A stretch of 64,000 bases of DNA from Lumbricus rubellus. Its lineage: Eukaryota; Annelida; Clitellata; Crassiclitellata; Lumbricidae. The stretch spans positions 28,095,396 to 28,159,395 of the forward strand of contig OX243820.1 in the NCBI GenBank assembly GCA_945859605.1, read 5' to 3'. Positions 39,576-51,500 of this stretch are shown here, piece after piece. The notes below the pieces were generated by a model. It made no database searches. It was not told the DNA's origin and saw only the letters and a list, made by a program, of their open reading frames with translations. The translations under genes and the position numbers were made by a program. The stretch's first letter is position 1. Each line of letters begins with the position of its first letter.

Positions 39576-42500
39576 GTTGGTTGTCAGGTGGCATACAAAT
39601 GCAAATTGGGTGTTGGACAGTGTTTGATGGTCCGATGAGAATAATGAATATTTGTCTAGCTGTTATTTTTTAAATATGTATGACATTCTACGTTCATGAA
39701 ACTTAAAATTATAACGATGTGGAAAATGTAGGTCTAGAAGCTTTTCTTTGGCTTATACAAGTTCTTACATGTATGTAGACCACAACCTGATGTCGCCAAA
39801 TAGGGGCCTAGGTCTTGTGCAGTGTTTAATATAGACGTCTCTTGGGGAAAATTAACTCAAACACCACAATACAATACAATACAATACAATAATACAATAC
39901 AATAGAACTGAAATTTAATACTGTCCTCCTTACAAAGCTCAGAAGTGCACGTTGAAGTTCGGTTGCAAATAGGAAAGTTATATTCCGTATAGGCCAAGGA
40001 GTATATATACTAACTAAGAGGAGCGGTGCCCCGTGCGGAATACCTTCCAAGCAGAGTGGCATAAAATTACCATTTATAAACTTCAAATGGGCCGCCCCAC
40101 ACGGGCGGGTGGACCTGGGTTTTGGGACGAAAAATCTAAATTTCAAGTGCAACGCAGAGTACCCCAGCTAGTTAATTATAATTATAAAGAAATTCAAACA
40201 ATGACCATTGTGTCCATCTGTGGTCGTATTTAAATACGTGCACTGCTATCTAAGCAGTAGCTAAGCAACGATTCGAATATTAATGATGCACAGAAATAAA
40301 TCCATGAATTTGCCTACGACGATTATTTACTTTTTCTTTTAAATATTTTTATTAAATGAGAGTAGATCTTCCATAGTGATACAATTAAGTTGCAACTTTG
40401 GACAATTCCACACGCGTGTCCTCACCACTAGCTCCGCTTAATAACTTGTTCTGCGATTCATTGCTGTCAAGTGGACCCTATTTAAAAGTTATTTATAAAA
40501 AGCAAAATAATGTTGTTTTTCTATAGCGAAGCACGAGCAAATTGCATTCAAATTTGTGCTATTTCAGGTCTATAATACACAGAGCACAAACAGCATTGCT
40601 TCACTGACCTTTCCTTAACTTCTCTATAGGGATGACGACAGACCAGACCACGGAGACAACCACAGAGACGATCACGGAGACGACCACGGAGACCACCACG
40701 GAGACTACCCAATTGCCGACGACAACCTGTCCAACGATCTCATGTGACGATCCAAACTGCTTCTTGGACAACGTGCAAGATGGATGTCCAACACAGTGTG
40801 TTTGTGGCGACCCCATATGCACGGTTTGAAGCACTGCTAATTAATTATACAACATTTAACCAAATTAAAACCATCACCTTCGTCATCTTCGTCTTCGCAT
40901 TTTGTATTGCAACGTTCGCTTGCACCATTTTTTTTAAACGTACGCCCTATTAATTTTGTTTGCGTACCAACACGCTTAACACTTCTAAACGCAATCGCTT
41001 GTCTAAGTGAACTTAAAGTTATTGGCAATTTAAGCAAGTTCATCTGTTAACAGGCACTGTTCATAGATCTAGGCCTATCACATTGTTCAAATTACACACT
41101 GCAGCATGCAAGTAAAAGCCTAAAAGGATCCAAAAATTGTGTCTATACATTGAGGCACCTAATAAGTCAGATGATTGGAAAAGGTTTTGTTTCAAATAAG
41201 GACTCAGAGTAGGCCAAGTGTTACAAGATATAGGCCAATAGTCTATATATAGGCCTATATGCAGTGCCGGATTAACTTTTTTAGAGGCCTGGCGCAAACA
41301 ATGCAACAAAACTAAAGTAGGCCCTCTATCCAATCAAATTATAAAAAAATGGGGAGGGGGGGAGGAATTAATTATATAGAAAAACATACTTTAATAATTG
41401 ATGAACACAAAATGAAGCTGTGATAGGATCATAGGATATTTTTTTTCGGCTACTTGTTACAGTTCAACTGTTCAAAAATGTTCGTCAAGTTTAAAAGTCT
41501 TTCCTTCGCGCTTTTAAAGTAGAGAAAGAATCAATGATATCTTGAAAGTCAAGATCTGTCAAGATTTCCGACCCAATGTTCAAAAGAGTTAAATTTGCCA
41601 ATCTGTTCTGGCCCATTGTTGAATGTTGACCTCAAAGATGATTTTATGCGTTTTAAATGACTGGATGATCTTTCTCCACTGCAGTTACTTACAGGCAAAG
41701 TTAAGTAAATACGTAGTGCAATACAAACATTTGGAAAGCCGTCTTTCAGATTAAAGCGGTACATTATATTCAGCATCTTTTGTGGAGTAACTGCTGTACC
41801 TGTTTCTGTCGATGGAAGTTCTTTTTAAAAAAGAGCGTCATTGTATCCATTCGTTGAAAAGTTCGTTATTTTCATCAGCTGTATAAAATTCTACAAATTG
41901 TTTGCCTACCTCTTCAAGTTCGCGTTTTCTTTGACGTTTCTGCTAACTGGACTAAAATTTCTTCATTTTCTTTAGGCCTACTTATATTATTTGTTTAAAA
42001 ATTAAACTTAAAAAAGAAATAAGCAGCTACATAAACACTAAATAGTAGATAATAATATTACATGGAACATACACTGTATCGTCTGTACCGTACGCATAAT
42101 TATCTATATTTTATTTGGTGATGGGGTCGATCCGCGCATAGATTGATTACGTCATACGTCATCATTACAGTACACAATTAATTAGTACGCCATCATTATA
42201 GGCTAGTAGTAGTAATGTATAAGGCCTGTTTTTATAATGCCACCAAATTTTATATGCAATGCTTGTTTTAGAAATTAAACATGTTAAATAAGCCGGACTG
42301 TGACTTATATAAACAAACTCGATCGGATAATTGGATTTCTCAATGTTTTTAAAAAATGTTTACCCCCGAAAGAAGGCCTGGCGCAAGTGCGCCAGTTGCG
42401 CCATAGTTAATCTGGCACTGCCTATATGGCCAACTACCGAAGGCCTAACTGAGTTCAGCCATCATTCAATTGACACATTCTTACGCCTAATACTCACCAG

Positions 42501-45500
42501 CGTTTTATTTGAGAGTTAATTGATCAAATCAAGTGTGCATTGTTTTCTGTGAACAAAAGCGACCATAATTTATGGCTACCATGGATTTAACAGCATATGC
42601 ATATGTATTTTTTATATTATATAGGCCTAGTCTAAGAAAATCTCATAATGAAAATGAGTTGTAATACTTCTTTCTGTTTCATAGCTCTTTCCTTGTGGAT
42701 TTGATGAAGAATGTGTTCCAAACCCAGACGATCCTTCGGATTATACCTGCGTTTCAATATATGGTAATACCTATTTCAAAACAAGACCCTAATAATGAAT
42801 AATGAATTAATAACGAATAATAATAATAATAAACAATAATAATAATTAATAATACCAATAATGATGCGCAGTTCTAAATGGATGAATGCATGCAGTTGCG
42901 GAAGCGCCTCTGTGCAGCTAGAAAGAACTGGCAAACAACAGCCTGAAGCGTGGTCTAGCTTACATGTATGTCGGCTGTCAAAAATGCATTGGTTTCTGGG
43001 GCTCTGCTGGGGGAGCTTATAGCGCTCCCCAGATCCTTAGTCGGCGTGGACTTGGTGTCTTCGGTAGCCTAATCGCAGCTTCGCGCCTTTGGCGCCAAAA
43101 TTTTCAACACCCCCGGGAAAATGCTCTGGTTGCGCCCCTGTCCGTGGGCGAATTTATTCTTAAACCGATCCGCTGGGTGGGGAGGATCTGTCTTGAATTA
43201 GAGTCTCCGGGGAAACTTCGTTACGCGAAACCGACAAATGTCGCTGACGTCGCATTCAGGAAATGGTGGATTTCAAGATGGCCGAGTCGGAAGTAACTCT
43301 GAGTTGTTATAAACGGGCGTCACAGATCACTTTTATGTAACATAATTGCTGACATTTTCGTTAAAAATGGTTGAAATCTATAATAGACTTAGCCTACGCA
43401 TCGTTTCAGTAGCCTAATCTTACCATTCCTTCTGCACTTCTGTCCACAGAGACGACTACTACATGGACTACCACACCACCACCTTGTCCAGACGCGTCGT
43501 GGTGTAAGCTTGATGATGATTGCGAATTAGATTACACTTCGGAGGAATGTCCGAGTTGTATCTGTCCTACCACGTTATGCGAGGTTAGAAACGCTGCTTA
43601 AACGGCAATAAACGAACTTAAACCACTTTCCTCATTATCGTCGACCCCGAATATTTTATTACAACGGTCGCTCAATTTAATTATTTATTCATTTTTGTCT
43701 CAAAGTTTGTAAAGACCAACAAGTTCATCTGTAAACAGTGGGCCTAGATTTCTTGGTAGCTAAAGAATGAAAAAGACCCGCTGATCTTCACCCGCGCTGT
43801 GTCCCTAAGAAAGGTAGACCTTTACAAACGGTGCCATAACTCGATGAAAACTGTTAGCATTTGCCTGAAATTTTATAAATAACAGCAGCCATATTAGGCT
43901 ACCACGAAATCCTAACGCCGTTTTGATATGTTGGTGAATTTTTAAAGTTTACGAACATTTGAGATGTTGTACCGAAAAGGATAAATTTCCAACATGCAAT
44001 AGCCACAGGGAAGTGAAGTTCGCCTACAGCTGGTGTTAAAAAGTGTCCTTGCTCACGGGCACAAAACCGTAGTGATGGATGCCACTGTTTGATGTCCCAG
44101 TTGATGACCACGTGGTCAAACATCTGCCACTCTTCAATCTAAGGTGTACGATGTCACGAATACCGGAAAGATGAAGGTGCTCCTCCAGAACGCACCAGAT
44201 TTTTTATAGTCAACTGGACTGAGACCTGGACTGTTAGGCAGCCAAAACAACCATAGGAGTACAGGAGTTTTCACCAGTTGGGGGTCGCAAAGATTGAACT
44301 TCTGCCCAAAAAATTTATCCGGAAAAAGTTGATGACCTTTTTTGTCGTTCGGGGTTGTCTTTGCCGAAAAACCACACTTGCCCGAAAGTTGGGGGCATTT
44401 GCCCCTGCACACCCGCCTCGCACGCCTATGACAACAACGGGGATTATGAAATCGGGTGTCTCCCAGGACAGGAGAGCAATGGTCTCAAGTGCGTCTGCGG
44501 TCAGAAGTCCGTGAACAAGTAGAGAAATTTGAACACCAACTGTCGCTGAACTTCACTTCCTTTTGGCTTTTGCCTTCTGAAAATTTCCCTTTTTAGGCGA
44601 TGCATCTCAAACGTTCGTAAATTTGACAAGCTCAAAAAACATTTTCAAACGACATTAGGATTTGGTGGCAGTATGCATGGCTACTGTTGTTGTTTTAACA
44701 TTCCAGGCAAATGCTACAAGTTTTGTTCGAGTAACAACACCTTTTGTTTTAGTCTACTTTCATCGTTACACATGAGTAGGCCCCTATAATAGAGAAGTTT
44801 TTTTCTGAAAAATTGGTTTGTGCTATGCAGGTCGTACCATGTGTTTCAAGTCAAGAATGTTACCTAAACTGGCCATACGAAAGCCCGGGATGTTACAATG
44901 GAAAGTGCTACGCCTGCAATTATAGAGGTGGTAAAAATTACTTAAATAAACGACTTGTAAGTTCCGTTATCACGATTATGTTTCACATAGACCAGATTAA
45001 CGCAGTAAATCGATTAGCCTACTGCACCTGTTGTGGTTTACTGATCTTTCAGTCGCAATTGAAAATCGTCGTAGGCCTATATCTAGGCCTAATTGATTAA
45101 ACTAGATGTTTTATAGATTAGCCTACCTTAATTAATTTTGGTAAGAGGTAGAAAAGCTTAGTTGTAGGCTATACGAACGCATGAGAGTCACCACAATTTA
45201 CGAAGTGCAACAGGGAGAGGTTTAGAAAATATAATGTCTCCGTGCGTACAATGTAATAATATGGACGGAAGGAATCGAAGCCATCAGCATTAAACACAAC
45301 TTGTTACTAAAATGATAAAATCAAAGCTATAAGGTCTTATAAAGTCTCGTCTGACTTTGTTTTAGACCATACTCATTTTCCGCCTCCGACTCCGCCTCCG
45401 ACTACCACAGGTTGTTCAAGCACTTCATTCCATTCTAGTCCATTTTAATACAGCATAGATCTAGTAAATCATAAAATTAATTAATTGTAAATATAAATCA

Positions 45501-48500
45501 TAAAATGTATAAGCACCTTAAATAATTATCTATAGTGACGTTCGACATGTAGTTTGTAAGAAGTGTCAACATTAAACTCATTGACTAAAATTCCAAACAT
45601 TTTAAACGCTACTTAGTATGACCGTATAACTTTATAGGCCTATTGTATTATAAGTTAATGAGATATAGCCTATAGGCTGCGTGTAACTAGACCTATAGAG
45701 AAGATTGCTAGTAATAAACGCACGTCATCTATTATAGGCCTAAAGCCGATCAAAACTCAAATGTTAAAAAATCACAATTAACCCTTAATCCCATATAAGT
45801 ATGCTCTAATGATGGCCAACTATTTATACTGCACTCCGGTCTGCGTCATGACAGTTAAACAAGTTAAAGCATCCTTGTTAAAATTATTTTTTTGTGCTGT
45901 AAAAATAATTCAATCGTGCAGTCTTGGCTTCATGAAGTAGGGATGTGGTCTCAACGGTTGGACGAGTTGGTTGGTCACACCGGACAGTTGCAAGAAAAAT
46001 AGGTCTATGAATTTACATACAAGTATTATATAATAATTATTAGGCTATTATATTATTATATGCGCGTGATTATTAAGTTTATATTTTACTTCTGCGAGAG
46101 TTTGCTGCCAAAATTAATCATGTAGCTCTAAGGCGATGTTTGTATAGGCGTACACTTGTGTCACACAATTTTTGACATTTTTATAGAAAGATGCGTGAAA
46201 CCGTTTAGCATTTTTTAGCATTGCTTCATTTTTCTTATCGTTCCTTCTGCATGGCCAACCACAGAAACTACTACGCCGCCAACCACAGAGACAAATACGC
46301 CGCCGACCACAGAGACGCCTACAATGACAACTCCAGAACCGCCTACCCCACCAGATTGTCCAGACATGTCGCGGTGTACAGATTCATGCAGACCAGAATA
46401 CAATCCAGGGGAGGAATGTCCGATGTGCACCTGCTATGATCCTCCTTGCATGGTTAGAAACACTGCTTAAACAGCAATAAAACCGACGAAACACTACCTT
46501 CTTCTTGATCGTCTTCCTCGCATTTCTTTATATGAAGGATCGCTCAAAATGCTTATTTTTGCATTTGTAGCCTACAGCCCTACATAATCCGTGGGATTAT
46601 ACCTGCGATTCATATAGATCTAGTCTAAGAAATCTCATAATAAAAATGACAATGTAATGCTTCCTTCTGTTTCATAGGTTCTCTCTCCTTGTGGATCTGA
46701 CGAAGAATGTGTCCCAAACCCAGACGATCCGTGGGATTATACCTGCGTTTCAATATATGGTAGGCCTAATACCTACTTCAAAACAAGACCCTTATAACGA
46801 ATAATGAATAAAATAATGAATAATATTAATTAATAATTATAGCAATAGTTAATATTAATTATTATCAATAATAATAATTAATAATAACATTTAACAATTA
46901 ATGACGAATAGTGAATAATAAATTTGATAATCAACCAAAATTACTTCGACTAAGATCCGTGCACGTTGAATAGGCTACTGCAGCATTGTTAGGCAGTTGC
47001 GTGCAAAATTCACGCTTAGATTATAAATCCATCAATTATTATTATCGGACATTTATTGACGGCCTCAAGGAATAAGGTGGAAATAGGACAAGAAGGCAAT
47101 GCATGGATGGTAGTAAATTCATTATTAGGTTCTTGTTTCTGATCAGATTTTAATTGCACTATGTTGATCAGCATGAACATATGTGGACTGCATGTTTATA
47201 ATTTATAGGCTACTTGAAAAGATTTCAAAAATCCTACCTTTAGTTTTCTCAAAGTCTTATTTATAGGCTAAAGTTATTTTAAAAATGAATGTACTGTTGT
47301 AGATTAATGTCACCTATTATTGATTTTGGCCGACTAACAAAGTTCTGTTTTGCCGATTAAGATAAAATTGCATAAACAAGGTTTTATAGTTTAAAATGCA
47401 GTTTAAGATGTACCAAAGTCAAATTATTTTTCGTTTCCGATTTTTGTGGTTTTCTTCGTTTTTTTTATTGTTTTAACAACACGAAGTTTTCCCGTTTTAT
47501 CCGTTTCCATTGCTTTTTACATCTACGATTGTAAGAAATGAAACTGCACCCACTGCATCTCTCGCTATTAATTAAGGGCATCCAGGCGCGCCCTCCCTGT
47601 GAGTACCTTCGGGGAAACTGAGGATGCCACCAGCTGACCGAATTCATCCAAATCCCGGTCCACGCTCCAACAAGATCTGGAGCAGTAGCATACGCGAAGA
47701 AGAATTAAGGGCATCGCTATTTAAGTTACGAAGGTGTAATTATTTAGCACGTTCGATGAAGATTTATAATGCACTACCGTAATTCATATTAGCTGATAAA
47801 TGGCATCTATCTACACTGTGTCCGGTTAAAAAGTAGCCCTCACAAAAAGTGTCATAACTCGGTCAAAACTTTTACGATTTGTCTTACATTTTTAACACAG
47901 CAACAGTAGGCTAATCATATGTACACGAGATCCTAAAACCGATTAGAAATATTCGTGAGTTTGTCAAATTTAGGAGCGTTTAAAATGCAGCACCGAAAAA
48001 TTGAACTTTCCAACATGGAAAACCTGAAAGAAGGTGAAAATCAGCTATACTTGGTGCTCAAAATGTCCTCCTTGTTCTTGGACACACGACCGTAGACGTA
48101 GTAGATTAGTAGCTGTCCCTGGAGACACTCGGCTTCATATCCCGCAGCTGTGGCCGTCCAGCAGTCCAGACCTTGATCCGGAGTACATGAACTGGAGGAG
48201 CGCGTTTTTCATTCACGCGTATTCATGACATCGATGACCGTAGGGCGCGGGCCGCGTCTGTTTGAAGAGTGGCAGATGTTTGACCAAGTGATCACCGAAC
48301 TGACCATCAAACAGTAGCGTCCACGTCTACGGTCGTGTGTCCGTGAACGAGGAGGACATTTTGAGCACCATATATCGCTGAATTTCGCTCCCTTTCAGGT
48401 TTTCCATGTTGGAAAGTTCAATATTTCGGTGCTCCAACGCAAACGCTCATAAATTTGACAAACTCGCAAATATTTGCACACGACTTTGGAATCTCGTGTA

Positions 48501-51500
48501 AATATGGTCCACGCTGCCGTGTTTGAAATTTCAGATAAATCGTAAAAGTTTTGACCGAGTTATGACACGTTTGTGAGAGGGCTACTTTTTAACCAGACAC
48601 AGTGTAGAACATGCGCTATTTTTTCAACATACTACACAACCAAAGAAATATATAATTATATTTACAGACCAGTGTATAAAATAATCATTATTAGTGCTTA
48701 TCGAATAGTCTATTATATTGCTATGAAGATAAGATAAGAATAATCTTTAATCGACCAATAGCTATCCGCAATCTGGTGTAGGCCTACATAGATATATACA
48801 TAGTAATAAACGCACGTCATCTATAGGTACGGTATGGAAACCGATCGAAACTCAAATGTTTTAAAATATCACACACAGTCCTAAATCCCATAATGCTCTA
48901 ACGATGGCCAACTATTTATACTGCACTCCGGTCTGCATCATGACATTTAAACAAGATAAAGAATCCTTGTTAAAATGATTTCTTTGTGCTGTAAGAATAA
49001 TTATTCTTGGCTTCATGAAGTAGGGGTGTGGCCTCAACGCTGGGACGAGTTGGTTGGTCGAATCGGACAGTTGCAAGAAAAATATATATTTACAAACAAG
49101 TATACATGTAGGCCTATAATAATTATAATCATTAGGCTATTATTGTGCATAATATGCGTCTGAAAATAATTAATATTATGTTTTTCTTTTATCTTATCTG
49201 ACAATTTATAAAGCGCTTCTTGCAGCAAGAGCCTTTCAGAAGCGCTCCCGGTGCGTTCATCTCCGAGAAAAAGGCAAGTTTTTAGACGAGAGAAAGATGC
49301 GGATACACTACCAGAGAGGATGGCAGAGCGAACTGATGGGGAAGCCCATTCCATAGGGAGGGACCAATGCAGGCAAATGATCTGGATTGCGCCATGGCGG
49401 TCCTGACTCGTGGGACAACGAGGTCAAGCCGATCAGAGGACCTAAGAGGACGCAGCGAAGTGGCAGAAAGGGGGCGAAGTATCTTATCACACAGATACTT
49501 CGGAGCAAGACCCATTTGAGACTTGATGACTAAAATTAGGACCTTAAATTGTATACGGGTCGAGAATGGAAGCCAGTGAAGTTGTTCAGTCATGAATGAA
49601 GAAATGTGGGAGAATCGAGGAAGGCGGGCAATGAGCCTAGCGGCAGCATTGAGTACAAATTGCAGAGGAGCTAGGCGAACCTTGGGTAGACCAATAAGGA
49701 CAGAATTACAATAGTCAATCCGAGAACATACAAAAGCATGAACAATTGAGGTAAAGATCGAAGATGTGACAGATTTGCGAATAGCCCTGAGACGCCTTAG
49801 CTGGAAGTAGGAAGAGCGAGTAAGATTGGCAATGTGATCAGTGAAGGTAAGAGAACTATCTAGGGTGACACCTAGGTCACGAACACTGGAGGAGAAGTTG
49901 AAGTGAGAAAAAGTTTGAGAGAGCAGTGTGTAGTCAAGTTTTTGAAGCTGTTGAGGAGTGCCAAACCAAATCAACTGGGTTTTGGAAGAGTTCAAAGAAA
50001 GACGATTAGATGACATCCACAGATGAAGATCTTGTGATAGAGCATCAATAATTCGACTTGCAAGAAGGAGTTGAGCAGAAGAGGGTCCATGGACATAGGC
50101 TTGGACATCATCACCACTGCAAGAGATCGTTGCCAAGCCATGTAGCTCTAAGCCGTCTAAGGTGATGTTTGTACAATTGTTTGACACGGTTTTTTTTACA
50201 TTTTTTAGAAAGATGAGTGAAAACTTTTAGCATTTTTAGCATTGTTTCATTTTTCTTATTGATCCTTCTGCAGGGTCAACCACAGAGACTACTACGTCGC
50301 CAACCACAGAGACGCCTACAATGACAACCCCAGAACCGCCTACCCCACCAAATTGTCCAGACATGTCGGGGTGTACAGGTTTATGCAGCTTAGATTACAG
50401 TTCAGGGGAGGAATGTCCAATTTGCCTCTGCTCTGATCCAACCTGCATGGTTAGAAACACTGCTTATTAACAACAATAAAACCGACGAAACACTACCTTC
50501 TTCTTGATCGTCTTCCTCGCATTTCTTTATATGAAGGATCGCTCAAAATGCTTATTTATTCATTTGTAGCCTACAGCCCTACATGTTCATCTATCAAAGG
50601 CTTTATGGATCAACAAGTGCAGCGGAAAATAGTCTAGAAGGCCCTAGATGATTTGAACGATAACAGCTGCAGCGGTTCTCATCACTTAACTTCCTAACCC
50701 AGAACACTTTGCACGAAATTGCGTGTTGTCAGTGAATTGATTACTAAATCAAGCGTGCATTGTTGACTGTAAACGAAAGCGATCCTGTATCTACCATGGA
50801 TTTAACAGCATATAGATTTTGTCTAAGAAATCTCATAATAAAAATGACAATGTAATACTTCTTTTTGTTTCATAGTTTTTCGCTACTTGTGGATCTGATG
50901 AAGTATGTGTCCCAAACCCAGACGATCCGTCGGATTATACCTGCGTTTCAATACATGGTAAATACATGTGGGCCTACCTACTTAAAACCAAGGCCCTTAT
51001 AACGAATAACGAATAATGAATTAATAATGAATAATAATTATGATGATAAATAATAATAATAATTATTAATAATATTTAATAAAAATTAATTAATATTAAC
51101 ATTTAATAATTAATGACGAATAATGAATAATAACCCTCCCAGAGTCCTACCTGCACCTCACCGCGGTGGGAGGGTGAACAGCCAAGTGGGGGATAGCCCG
51201 GTGAGGCTATGCCATCAGTGGTGAAGACTTTGGTCGAAGTACCACCTAGGGCGTCACGCGAGGTGGACAGGCTCACCGGAAACCCTGAAAGTGCTGACTA
51301 ACGCAAGAGGCGAGTGTTGGAAGGACACCTAAGGGCGGAAGAGGCCTTAAGGGCCCAACGGCCTCCTTACCCTGCCAGGAGAGGATTGGTCACCGCCTGG
51401 TATAGGACCAAGAAACCTTTACATGACTGAAACATTGACGTCTTGTAAAGGCCTCATCGTCAGCATGCGCTTGACGGAGGAGAAATTAGAATGAATAATA

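Noticed and set aside
39826..40152. 108-codon minus-strand frame
   Set aside because: Reads through an ACAAT repeat tail; no recognised domain. Treated as part of a retroposon.
42964..43296. 110-codon frame in gene 3 intron 3
   Set aside because: No motif, no paralogue, and the end of the frame is conserved intron sequence.
46221..46439. NYYAANHRDKYAADHRD-type repeat protein
   Set aside because: Out-of-frame reading of the Thr-rich linker in gene 3 exon 6.
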